Positions 36,638 to 45,980 of a stretch of DNA of 64,000 nt are shown here, in pieces (the first letter of the stretch is position 1; every line of letters starts with the position of its first letter). The DNA is taken from the NCBI GenBank assembly GCA_947494715.1, contig CANLWG010000004.1, forward strand, positions 124,001 through 188,000, in the 5' to 3' direction. The notes beneath the pieces were generated by a model, which saw nothing but the letters and a program-made list of their open reading frames with translations, was not told where the DNA came from and ran no database searches. This DNA comes from an uncultured Flavobacteriaceae bacterium (GTDB lineage: Bacteria > Bacteroidota > Bacteroidia > Flavobacteriales > Flavobacteriaceae). Both the position numbers and the translations under genes were made by a program.

Positions 36638-38200
36638 TTACTTGCTGACTTTGTCCACTACTACTTTTTGATTTCGATTGGCCACTTCCCAAGCTGTATG
36701 AAAGATTAATTTGGTTCTGTTCTGTAACAAATCGTAATTGATTTTATCCGGGGTATCACCAGGTCTGTGGTAGTCATTATGCGTACCATTGAAGTAAAAG
36801 ATTATTGGAATATTATTTTTGGCGAAATTGTAGTGATCACTTCTGTAATAAAATCGATTCGGATCGTTCTCATCATTATAGGTATAATCGAGCTCCAAAT
36901 TTGTATACTTTTTATTTACTTCTTCGGAAAGTTGGTGAAGATCGGTGCTTAACTTATCGGAACCTATCAGATAAACATAGTTTCTATCACCTTCCCGTTT
37001 GGGATCGATTCTACCTATCATATCTATGTTTAGGTTGGCAACGGTCTGGTTCAAGGGAAAAATGGGTTCAACATCGGTATAGTATAATGAGCCCAGTAGT
37101 CCTTTTTCTTCTCCCGTAACGTGAAGGAAAACAATAGAACGTTTAGGGCCCTTGCCTGCATCGGCCGCTTTTTTAAAAGCTTCCGCAATTTCCAACATTG
37201 CCACAGTACCGGAACCATCATCGTCAGCACCGTTGTTGATATCGCCATCCGGGGTAACACCAATGTGATCCAAATGAGATGAGATGATAACATACTCATC
37301 CGGTTTTTCGGAACCTTTCAGAATGGCAGCTACATTTTCCGAACTTACCATTTCGTTTTGGCTCTTTACCTTAAATTCCAATTGTACGGGAACTGTTTTT
37401 GAAGTTGACTCATTTTCAATTTCCGGAAACAAGGCCTTGGCAAAATCTGTGTTTATGAAAAATTTGAAAAACTGTTTATCTGCTTTGGACCTTAGGCCCA
37501 TTTTTCCATTATCATTATTTTTCATGTATCGGAACTGGCTTTTGAACCTGCTGAAGTTGGCCGGATCATAATAAAGCATGCCTTTGGCACCCTTTTCCGA
37601 GGCCAGTTTCATCCGTTTGCCCAAAGACTCCGAAAGATTGCTCCAAATAGACTTTTCCTGGGTTCCGGAAATTTTATAAGCACCGTCTATGTTCTTTGGT
37701 TCACCGGATTTCACCAAAACCATTTTTCCGGTTACATCCAATCCTTCATAATCAGAATATCCATCTTCTTCTATTCCATATCCGGCGTAAACAATTTCTG
37801 TATAGGAGCCGTCTGCCGCATTAAATGTAAGGATATGTTCTCCTATGGGATATTCCAGATTATTGAGATTAACACTACCTGTGGGTAATTGGTTTATTTC
37901 TAGAGGTACATCCTGAAAATAAATACCGTCATCCTTGGCAGCGGGAATACCCAATTTTGTATACTCGGTTTTCAAATATTCCACTGCTTTTTTTTGACCC
38001 GGCTTTCCGGTTTCCCTGCCTTCAAATTCATCTGATGCGTAGGTATAGAGATGCTCCTTTAACTCAGCTTCCGTTATGGTCTCCGCAAAAGAAATCGAAC
38101 TGGTTTCTTGAACTGAATCCTGCACAGTTTCCACTACTGGTTTTTGGGAAGAGTTGCAGGCCATGGCCAAACCTACAATTGCAAAAACTATATTTTTCAT
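36638..38200 (-). CDS. M28 family metallopeptidase with PA-like insert, lipoprotein
   Basis: 520 aa; lipobox MACNSS, YVIISSHLDHIG, NNGADDDGSGTVAMLEIAEAF, HVTGEEKGLLGS. Confidence 0.92.
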   Translation of the reverse strand: MKNIVFAIVGLAMACNSSQKPVVETVQDSVQETSSISFAETITEAELKEHLYTYASDEFEGRETGKPGQKKAVEYLKTEYTKLGIPAAKDDGIYFQDVPLEINQLPTGSVNLNNLEYPIGEHILTFNAADGSYTEIVYAGYGIEEDGYSDYEGLDVTGKMVLVKSGEPKNIDGAYKISGTQEKSIWSNLSESLGKRMKLASEKGAKGMLYYDPANFSRFKSQFRYMKNNDNGKMGLRSKADKQFFKFFINTDFAKALFPEIENESTSKTVPVQLEFKVKSQNEMVSSENVAAILKGSEKPDEYVIISSHLDHIGVTPDGDINNGADDDGSGTVAMLEIAEAFKKAADAGKGPKRSIVFLHVTGEEKGLLGSLYYTDVEPIFPLNQTVANLNIDMIGRIDPKREGDRNYVYLIGSDKLSTDLHQLSEEVNKKYTNLELDYTYNDENDPNRFYYRSDHYNFAKNNIPIIFYFNGTHNDYHRPGDTPDKINYDLLQNRTKLIFHTAWEVANRNQKVVVDKVSK

Positions 38201-38362
38201 CGTATTGTGGTGTTATATTCAAAATTCATCAAAAATAGTGAAAAGATAGAGAACAGAAGTTTTAACCGAACAACCCCGAAAAAGGACGGAACAAGTATAA
38301 TCCATTAAGGCGATATTGGGTTTTCTATCCTAAATTAAAATTGAATTCATCTCCAAACAAGT

Positions 38363-38680
38363 ATGGAAATCCCTACTGCCGATATCGATACCTACCTTGG
38401 GGCCAATCCTTTTGACGCAGACAATGCCTTGGAACAGATCAACACACAATACTGGGTGGCTTCCTTTTTAAACGGACCGGAAGCTTTTGCAAATTTTCAG
38501 AGGTCAGGTTTTCCCACATTGGCACCAAACCCTTTTCCGGCACAGGACATCTCTGGTGATTTCATAAATAGGCATACCTATCCTAATGACGAGATAGCCG
38601 TAAACGGTGATAATTTGGCGGAGGCCGTATCTCGGATGGGCCCGGATAATCTGGATACCAAAGTTTGGTGGGATCAATAA
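38363..38680 (+). pseudogene. Orphan C-terminal fragment of a SusD/RagB-family nutrient-binding lipoprotein
   Basis: 105 aa without signal peptide: DIDTYLGANPFDADNALEQINTQYWVASFLNGPEAFANFQRSGFPTLAPNPFPAQD...FINRHTYPNDEIAVN, which is a typical SusD-like C-terminus. Confidence 0.75.
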
Positions 38681-38731
38681 AAACTAGAATTAGAAATTAA
38701 AATAATAGTTGTTAGAGTTAGTTTGGTTATG

Positions 38732-38775
38732 GTTGAGTCCTCCGAGCCAATAGTTTGGGGGAGTTCAACTTTTTT
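38732..38775 (+). terminator. Putative terminator downstream of the SusD fragment
   Basis: GTTGAGTCCTCC ... GGGGGAGTTCAAC imperfect stem followed by TTTTTT. Confidence 0.45.
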
Positions 38776-38850
38776 CATTTTATATCATAATTTTAGCTTA
38801 TTTTCGAATAGTACCATAGGAACTCTCCAACTTAAATACATACAGAAATC

Positions 38851-39786
38851 ATGACGAACAAAAATCTTGTTTTTACCATTCTATTTATGTGCTCTTTTTT
38901 GCTGGTACGTCCGCAAGGTGTGACATCCACTCCGGAATATATTAAGGAATTGACTTCCAGTTGGACAGGCCCACGTTTTGACGATGGAAGACCAAAGGTC
39001 TCGGATGCCCTATTGAAAAGGTTAAAAGGAATTCAAACGGAAGAAGCCTGGGGCTATTTGCGGGGCAAGGGTTATCACAATCAGTATGAGGGTAACTGGC
39101 AGATTATTCACCAGGATAGTGTAATGACCGGCCGTGTGGTAACGGCTCAATATATGCCCTTACGCCCCGATTTTAAACAATTGATAAAAATAAAGGGTGC
39201 AAAAGAAAACCGGGACACCATTGGCGGAAGCAATTCATGGCCTATAGAAATATTACAGCCCGGTGATGTTTATGTGGCGGATGGCTATGGACGCGTAATA
39301 GATGGTACCCTAATAGGTTCCAACTTGGGGAATGCCATTTATGCAAATTCCCAAAACGGGGTGATTTTTGATGGTGGAGTGAGGGATTTAAAAGGCTTAC
39401 GAGATATTGAGGGATTTAATGGCTGGATCCGTGGTGATGACCCCTCTTTTATCAAAGATGAAATGTTGACCTCCATTAATGCACCCATACGTATCGGTAG
39501 GGCCATTGTATTACCTGGGGATGTGGTGCTTGCCAATAGGTACGGTACTATTTTTATCCCTTCCCATTTAGTGGAAAAGTTGGTATTGGCCTCCGAAGTA
39601 GTGGGTTTACGTGATCAATTTGGTTTTCAGCGACTAAGGGAAAAAACATATACTCCCGGCCAAATAGATACCAAATGGACGGATGCCATCAAGGCTGATT
39701 TTAGGAAATGGCTCAAGGCGTATCCGGATAGTAAGCTTCCCATGACGCGGAAGGAATTGGACGATTACATGGACTCACAGAAATAA
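38851..39786 (+). CDS. RraA family protein with N-terminal signal peptide
   Basis: 311 aa; LVFTILFMCSFLLVRPQG signal; GDVYVADGYGRVIDGTLIGSNLGNAIY, GVIFDGGVRDL, PGDVVLANRYGTIFIPSHLVEKL. Confidence 0.82.
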   Translation: MTNKNLVFTILFMCSFLLVRPQGVTSTPEYIKELTSSWTGPRFDDGRPKVSDALLKRLKGIQTEEAWGYLRGKGYHNQYEGNWQIIHQDSVMTGRVVTAQYMPLRPDFKQLIKIKGAKENRDTIGGSNSWPIEILQPGDVYVADGYGRVIDGTLIGSNLGNAIYANSQNGVIFDGGVRDLKGLRDIEGFNGWIRGDDPSFIKDEMLTSINAPIRIGRAIVLPGDVVLANRYGTIFIPSHLVEKLVLASEVVGLRDQFGFQRLREKTYTPGQIDTKWTDAIKADFRKWLKAYPDSKLPMTRKELDDYMDSQK

Positions 39787-39821
39787 AACTCAAAGGAGGG
39801 TAATGACGCTCTTTTGAGTTT
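39786..39821 (+). terminator. Putative hairpin terminator after the RraA gene
   Basis: AAACTCAAAGGAG / CTCTTTTGAGTTT, 13-bp stem with one G.T pair; weak U tract. Confidence 0.45.
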
Positions 39822-39920
39822 AATATAAATGCATATGAAGGCCACGTGCAGATTTTAGCTTTGGTCTTCATAATTTGACCAAAAACCTAATTTAATACAA
39901 TCCATTTTATTCCTAAGAAA

Positions 39921-40358
39921 ATGAAGAAACCGATTTTTTATGTATTCGCCCTTGCCTTGCTATTTGCCGTAAGTTGTTCCGATCAACATAATTCCATTAG
40001 CAAGGATGAAGTTGTAAGAGCTGTGGAAGGCTTAAATGATGCCTTGGTACATCCTGAAAAGGAAAAATTGGAAAAGATTACTTCGGCCAACCTTACATAT
40101 GGGCATTCCAGTGGAATTCTAGAGAATCAAAACGAGTTTATAGATGCACTTATAAATGGGCCTTTTGATTTTTTATCCATAGATACCTCCCAAGATCAAA
40201 TTACTACTTATGGTGATACGGCCATAGCCCGCCATATCATGACCGCAAAAGGAGCCAACAATGGGGAACCGGTAGATGTCAATATCGGAATCATGTTGGT
40301 CTTTCAAAAAAAGGACGGGCAATTATTTCTTCTGGCAAGACAAGCTTATAAATTATAA
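39921..40358 (+). CDS. NTF2-like (DUF4440) family lipoprotein
   Basis: 145 aa; LLFAVSCSDQ lipobox; DEVVRAVEGLNDALVHPEKEKLEKI...YGDTAIARHIMTAKG. Confidence 0.78.
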   Translation: MKKPIFYVFALALLFAVSCSDQHNSISKDEVVRAVEGLNDALVHPEKEKLEKITSANLTYGHSSGILENQNEFIDALINGPFDFLSIDTSQDQITTYGDTAIARHIMTAKGANNGEPVDVNIGIMLVFQKKDGQLFLLARQAYKL

Positions 40359-40524
40359 ACTTAGCCCTGCGTTTTAAATTTCAACAAAAAGAATAGAATT
40401 GTTAGGTTTACCTATTTGTTCCATTTTATGGATCATATCTTGTGTTGAGTTTTTTTGCAAATCGTAATTTTGATTTCTTATTTAAATAGCTCAATTTTAC
40501 GAGCGGTTAAAATCGATTAGATAA

Positions 40525-41565
40525 ATGAGTAAAGTAGTAACTTTTGGTGAAATTATGCTTCGCCTTTCCCCACCTGGATTCCTGAGGTTTTCGCAGACCA
40601 CAAGCTTTGATGTCGTTTATGGAGGGGGAGAATCCAACGTTGCGGTATCCCTGGCCAATTATGGTGTCCCCGTGGATTTTGTGACCCGCTTGCCAAAGAA
40701 CGATATTGGTGAGTGTGCCTTAATGGAGATGAGGAAAAGAGGTGTTGGTACAGATAAGATCGTTTTCGGAGGTGACCGTTTGGGCATCTATTTCTTGGAG
40801 ACCGGGGCGGTAAGCCGTGGCAGCAAGGTAGTTTATGATAGGGCACATTCGGCAATGGCCGAGATAGAGAAAGGCATGGTAGATTGGGATGCTGTTTTCG
40901 AGGGAGTGGAATGGTTTCATTGGACGGGTATAACCCCGGCAATCTCACAAGGTGCTGCCGATGTTTGCTTAGAGGCTGTTAAAGCTGCAAAAAAACATGG
41001 CATTACGGTATCCTCGGATTTAAACTATCGCGCTAAGTTATGGAAATACGGTGTTGAACCTGAAGAGATTATGACTGAAATGACTTCCTATTGTGACATT
41101 ATTTTGGGCAATGAGGAAGATGCCGAGAAACATTTTGGTATCAAGCCGGAAGGATTGGATATTACTACTCAGGGAGAGCATGTTAAGGCAGAGGCATTTC
41201 TATCGGTTTGTCAACAGATGATGAAAAAATTTCCCAATGCCAAAAAGGTAATTACCACCTTAAGGGGCTCCATTTCCGCTTCCCACAATACATGGGCGGG
41301 AGTTTTGTATGATGGAGAGACCATGTATAAATCACCGGAATACCAAATTACACATATTGTGGATAGAGTAGGTGGTGGTGACTCCTTTATGGGTGGTTTA
41401 ATTTATGGCTTATTGCAGTATCCCGATGACGACCAGAATGCATTGAATTTTGCTGTAGCCGCGTCCTGTTTAAAGCATACCATCAAAGGAGATGCTAACT
41501 TGGTTACCGTAGATGAAGTACAAAAACTAATGGGAGGTGATGCCTCTGGTAGGGTAGCTAGATGA
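40525..41565 (+). CDS. kdgK: 2-dehydro-3-deoxygluconokinase (PfkB-family sugar kinase)
   Basis: 346 aa; VVTFGEIMLRLSPPG, GGGESNVAVSLANYG, DRVGGGDSFMGGLIYGLL. Confidence 0.88.
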   Translation: MSKVVTFGEIMLRLSPPGFLRFSQTTSFDVVYGGGESNVAVSLANYGVPVDFVTRLPKNDIGECALMEMRKRGVGTDKIVFGGDRLGIYFLETGAVSRGSKVVYDRAHSAMAEIEKGMVDWDAVFEGVEWFHWTGITPAISQGAADVCLEAVKAAKKHGITVSSDLNYRAKLWKYGVEPEEIMTEMTSYCDIILGNEEDAEKHFGIKPEGLDITTQGEHVKAEAFLSVCQQMMKKFPNAKKVITTLRGSISASHNTWAGVLYDGETMYKSPEYQITHIVDRVGGGDSFMGGLIYGLLQYPDDDQNALNFAVAASCLKHTIKGDANLVTVDEVQKLMGGDASGRVAR

Positions 41566-41633
41566 TCACTTGGATCAAGGTGATTTTGAAATATATCGAT
41601 TTAATAGTTTAACCTAACCATGAACCGAGAAAC

Positions 41634-42302
41634 ATGGCACAACATACAAGAATAGAAGTAGCCCGCGTAATGCATGAAACTGGAATGGTTCCGTTGTTTT
41701 ACCATCCAGATGTTGAATTAGGGAAAAAGGTACTCAAAGCTTGTTACGATGGTGGTGCGCGCTTGTTGGAATTTACGGCAAGGGGCGATTTTGCCTTTGA
41801 TGTTTTTTTGGAACTGAACAGGTATGCCGTGAAGGAATTATCGGGAATGATCATGGGTGTGGGCTCAATAACCGATGCTGCGGCCGCATCCCTATTTATG
41901 CAGATGGGGGCCAATTTCATCGTCACTCCATCATTACGGGAAGATATTGCCCTGGTCTGCAACCGACGCAAAGTATTATGGTCTCCCGGTTGTGGTTCAC
42001 TTGCGGAAATAAATAAAGCTGAAGAAATGGGTTGCGAAATCATCAAGCTTTTCCCAGGCTCTACCTATGGACCAGGATTCGTAAAGGCCATTAAAGGCCC
42101 TCAACCATGGACCAGTATTATGCCAACTGGCGGGGTAAGTACGGAAGAATCAAATCTCAAAGCTTGGTTCGATGCGGGAGTCACCTGTGTGGGTATGGGT
42201 TCCAAGCTCATTAGCAAAGAAATATTGGCGAACCAGAATTTTGAGGAACTGCAAAACAGTGTTCGAAAAACGTTGGATTTGATTAAAAAGTTGAGAAGTT
42301 AA
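41634..42302 (+). CDS. kdgA: Bifunctional 4-hydroxy-2-oxoglutarate aldolase / KDPG aldolase
   Basis: 222 aa; GGARLLEFTARGDFAFDVF, GVGSITDAAAA, FIVTPSLREDIALVCNR, IIKLFPGSTYGPGFVKAIKGPQPW. Confidence 0.9.
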   Translation: MAQHTRIEVARVMHETGMVPLFYHPDVELGKKVLKACYDGGARLLEFTARGDFAFDVFLELNRYAVKELSGMIMGVGSITDAAAASLFMQMGANFIVTPSLREDIALVCNRRKVLWSPGCGSLAEINKAEEMGCEIIKLFPGSTYGPGFVKAIKGPQPWTSIMPTGGVSTEESNLKAWFDAGVTCVGMGSKLISKEILANQNFEELQNSVRKTLDLIKKLRS

Positions 42303-42308
42303 TAGCAT

Positions 42309-43718
42309 ATGAAAACCTTTATAACCGATGATTTTTTACTGAACAATGATTTTGCGAAAATTTTATATCATGACCATGCCAAAAAACTCCCCATACTAGA
42401 TTATCACAACCACTTACCTCCCAATGAGATTGCCCAAAATAGGGTTTTTGAAAACATAAGTCAAGTTTGGCTCGCCGGTGACCATTATAAATGGCGCGCC
42501 ATGCGGGCGCTTGGAATCGATGAAAAATATATTACCGGTAGTGCATCGGATAAGGACAAGTTCTTAAAATGGGGAGAGACCACGCCATATACGGTCCGAA
42601 ATCCCTTGTACCACTGGACGCATTTGGAACTGGAACGTTATTTTGGAATAAAGGAGTTATTGACTGCAGAAAATGCCGGATCAATATATGACCGCGCCAC
42701 TTCAATGCTGCAAGAATCAACACATCATACCATCCCCTTGCTGGAGCAACAAAATGTTGAAGTAATCTGTACTACGGATGAGCCCATAGATTCTCTGGAG
42801 CACCATAAAAAAATTCTGGAAGAGCAAGTAACCAACATCAAGGTATTTCCTGCCTTTCGCCCGGATAAAGCCTTTGCGGTAGAAGATGGAGTCGCGTTTT
42901 TTGCTTATTTGGAAAAGTTGGAAGATACCACGGGAAAACCGATCAATTCCTATTCCGATTTGTTGGATACGTTACGAGATCGTATCGATTACTTCCATGA
43001 AAATGGATGCCGCTTGTCCGATCATGGACTGGAGCAAATGTATTTTTATAAGGAAGGGGTACATGACTGCGAAAAACTATTTTCCAAAATAAAAGAGGGC
43101 CAGGCACTTTCTATTGATGAGATACAATATTTTAAATGCCGTACCCTATTATTCCTTTGTCGCTGCTATCATAAAAAGGGCTGGACCCAGCAGTTTCACC
43201 TAGGGGCCATCCGCGATAATAACCAACGTCTGTTGACCCAATTGGGGCCTAATTCCGGTTTCGATTCTATTGGGGATTTTTCCCAGGCCAGGACGCTTAG
43301 GGAATTTTTGAACGATTTGGATAGCACGGACGAATTGGCCAAAACCGTAGCGTATAATCTAAATCCTGCGGATAACGAAGTTATAGCGACCATGGTGGGC
43401 AATTTTAACGATGGATCGATGAAAGGGAAAATGCAATTTGGTTCGGGCTGGTGGTTTTTGGATCAAAAGGATGGTATGGAAAAGCAAATGAATGCACTTT
43501 CCAATATGGGCCTTTTAAGCTGCTTTGTGGGTATGTTGACCGATTCCCGAAGTTTTTTGTCCTTTCCAAGACATGAATATTTCAGACGGATTTTATGCAA
43601 CCTTATCGGTCAGGACGTTACCAATGGGGAGCTTCCCGCAGATGAAAAATGGTTGGGAAAGATAGTGACGGATATTTGCTATCAAAATGCGAAGGACTAT
43701 TTCAATTTTGCGTATTAA
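42309..43718 (+). CDS. uxaC: Glucuronate isomerase
   Basis: 469 aa; LPILDYHNHLPPNEIAQNR, DHYKWRAMRALGI, TTDEPIDSLEHHKKI, GWTQQFHLGAIRDNNQR. Confidence 0.95.
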   Translation: MKTFITDDFLLNNDFAKILYHDHAKKLPILDYHNHLPPNEIAQNRVFENISQVWLAGDHYKWRAMRALGIDEKYITGSASDKDKFLKWGETTPYTVRNPLYHWTHLELERYFGIKELLTAENAGSIYDRATSMLQESTHHTIPLLEQQNVEVICTTDEPIDSLEHHKKILEEQVTNIKVFPAFRPDKAFAVEDGVAFFAYLEKLEDTTGKPINSYSDLLDTLRDRIDYFHENGCRLSDHGLEQMYFYKEGVHDCEKLFSKIKEGQALSIDEIQYFKCRTLLFLCRCYHKKGWTQQFHLGAIRDNNQRLLTQLGPNSGFDSIGDFSQARTLREFLNDLDSTDELAKTVAYNLNPADNEVIATMVGNFNDGSMKGKMQFGSGWWFLDQKDGMEKQMNALSNMGLLSCFVGMLTDSRSFLSFPRHEYFRRILCNLIGQDVTNGELPADEKWLGKIVTDICYQNAKDYFNFAY

Positions 43719-43719
43719 A

Positions 43720-44931
43720 TCAATCCATCAACTCTGGAATTGATTTTTTGATTCCCATTTCCAGACCGCGAAGTTCCGCCAACCCCCTGAGACGCCCTAT
43801 AGCCGAATACCCTGGATTGGTTTTCTTGTGCAAATCGTCCAGCATTTGATGACCGTGATCGGGTCGCATAGGTATTTGAAAATCAGTTCTTCCCGTCGAT
43901 TTTCTCTTTTTTTCTTCTGAAAGCACACTTTTTACCATTCCATACATATCCACATTGCCCTCCAAATGGTTGGCTTCAAAGAAATTACCATTTTCATCTC
44001 GTTGGGTACTTCGTAAATGCAGAAAATGGACACGATCTGCAAAACGTCCCATCATACGTACCAGATCGTTATCGGCCCTAGCTCCCAATGAACCCGTACA
44101 AAATGTAATTCCGTTGTGCACCGATGGTACTTTTTCAAAAATATAGGCATAATCCGCTTCGGTACCCATAATCCTGGGTAATCCTAAAATGGAAAACGGT
44201 GGGTCGTCCGGGTGGATGCACATTAAAATTCCATGTTTTTCTGCAACCGGTACCACTTCCTGTAAAAAGTATACCAAGTGATTTCGCATTTCGGTCTCAC
44301 CAATATCCTGGTAAGTATCTAAAATTGCCTGAAACTTTTTCAAATCATATCCTTTTTCCGGGACAGGATAGCCCTCTGAGGAACCCGGTAACCCCGCTAT
44401 AATGGTCTTGACCAGTTCCCAAGTATCCGTTTCGGACATTTGTTCAAAATAGGTTTTTGCATTACGTATTTGGATATCGGTATAGGTCTTTTCCGCATCG
44501 GGTCGTTTCAAGACGAAAAGATCAAAAGCAGCAAGCGCATCATGTTCAAAGGCCAGCGCTTTGGAGTCATCCGAAACCAAGTAATCCAAGCTTGTACGTG
44601 TCCAGTCCAGCACAGGCATAAAGTTGTAGCAAACCACCTTAATTTGGTTCTGCGCCAGATTCACCAAGCTTTTTTTATAGTTTTCTATGTGCAGTTTATA
44701 ATCGCCCGTTTGGGTTTTAATACTTTCATGAATGGGCAGGGACTCTACTACCGACCATACAAGGCCGGATCTTTCTATCTCTTCTTTTCGACTATTGATT
44801 TCTTCTACCGGCCATAATTCCCCATTGGGAATGTGGTGCAGTGCGGTGACTATACCTTGTACCCCCGCCTGTTTGATATCTTGTAGGCTAACCGGATCGC
44901 TTGGCCCGTACCATCGCCATGTTTGTAACAT
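43720..44931 (-). CDS. uxuA: Mannonate dehydratase
   Basis: 403 aa; [62 protein letters not shown]. Confidence 0.95.
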   Translation of the reverse strand: MLQTWRWYGPSDPVSLQDIKQAGVQGIVTALHHIPNGELWPVEEINSRKEEIERSGLVWSVVESLPIHESIKTQTGDYKLHIENYKKSLVNLAQNQIKVVCYNFMPVLDWTRTSLDYLVSDDSKALAFEHDALAAFDLFVLKRPDAEKTYTDIQIRNAKTYFEQMSETDTWELVKTIIAGLPGSSEGYPVPEKGYDLKKFQAILDTYQDIGETEMRNHLVYFLQEVVPVAEKHGILMCIHPDDPPFSILGLPRIMGTEADYAYIFEKVPSVHNGITFCTGSLGARADNDLVRMMGRFADRVHFLHLRSTQRDENGNFFEANHLEGNVDMYGMVKSVLSEEKKRKSTGRTDFQIPMRPDHGHQMLDDLHKKTNPGYSAIGRLRGLAELRGLEMGIKKSIPELMD

Positions 44932-44981
44932 ATGTATTCTATCGTCAGTTGATTTTTTTTGAACTCTAAACTTTTGAATCT

Positions 44982-45044
44982 TTAAACCTTAAACCTTAAA
45001 CCTTAAACCTTAAACCTTAAACCTTAAACCTTAAACCTTGAACC
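44982..45044. repeat. Tandem heptanucleotide repeat (TTAAACC)8 + TTGAACC
   Basis: Direct count: 8 perfect TTAAACC copies (44982-45037) and one variant (45038-45044); decayed heptads flank it (GAACTCT AAACTTTT GAATCTT). Confidence 0.97.
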
Positions 45045-45047
45045 CTC

Positions 45048-45857
45048 TTAAACTCCGCTAAAAGTACTAAAACCACCATCTATGGGTAAAACCACTCCGG
45101 TGATAAACCGTGCTGCATCGCTACATAAAAAGTGTACGGCACCGTTCAATTCCTCGGCTTCCCCAAAGCGTCCCATAGGAGTATTCCGGATAATGGCATT
45201 TCCACGCTCAGTATAGGAGCCATCAGGATTGGTCAATAATGCCTTGTTCTGGTTTCCTATGAAAAATCCGGGAGCAATAGCGTTGACACGAATTTTGTCT
45301 CCAAATTTTGTTGCCATTTCAACGGCCAACCATCGCGTAAAATTTTCCATGGCCGCCTTGGAAGCGGAATATCCTGCCACTCTTGTTATGACCCGATCCA
45401 CAGCCATTGAGGAATAGTTGATAATTACCCCTTCCTGTTGTTCTGCCATTACTTTTCCGAATATTAAGGATGGGAGCACTGTTCCGTTGAGGTTTAGGTC
45501 CGTCACTTTTTTAAAATCACTCATGGACATATCAAAAATTGTCTTGTCCGGAGCAATAGTCGCTCCCGGAAGGTTGCCTCCGGCAATATTCAGGAGTATG
45601 TCGATTCTTCCAAAATCCTTTACTATTTCTTTCTTAACGGATTGTAGGGACTCTTCTGAAAGAATATCTGCCTCGTAGCTTTGGGCAACTCCGCCATTGG
45701 CACGAATTTCTTTCACCAGACTCCACAAAGCCTCGTTGTTTCTAGTCAATAAAGCCATTTTTACCCCTGCTCCGGCAAGGCTGGTCGCAATACTTCGGGC
45801 CAAGGCACCACTGGCCCCAGTGATAACGGCCACCTTTTTTGCAATGTTGAACATCAT
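45048..45857 (-). CDS. SDR-family oxidoreductase, probable D-mannonate oxidoreductase (fructuronate reductase)
   Basis: 269 aa; VAVITGASGALARSIATSLAGAG, YSASKAAMENFTRWLAVEMA, NAIAPGFF; genomic context with uxuA/uxaC. Confidence 0.82.
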   Translation of the reverse strand: MMFNIAKKVAVITGASGALARSIATSLAGAGVKMALLTRNNEALWSLVKEIRANGGVAQSYEADILSEESLQSVKKEIVKDFGRIDILLNIAGGNLPGATIAPDKTIFDMSMSDFKKVTDLNLNGTVLPSLIFGKVMAEQQEGVIINYSSMAVDRVITRVAGYSASKAAMENFTRWLAVEMATKFGDKIRVNAIAPGFFIGNQNKALLTNPDGSYTERGNAIIRNTPMGRFGEAEELNGAVHFLCSDAARFITGVVLPIDGGFSTFSGV

Positions 45858-45980
45858 GTTCTAATAGATTAAGCGCCCAAGATAAAACAATATGGTTTAA
45901 AAACTAAACAAAGACGTTGTTTGATATAGAAGTATCCAAAAAACGATTAAATTTAGAGGGAATATTACAAATCAATTTAC

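Noticed and set aside
44982-45044. Possible CRISPR array or true telomere sequence
   Set aside because: Uniform 7-nt units with no spacers, located internally between genes; a simple tandem repeat, not CRISPR and not a chromosome end.
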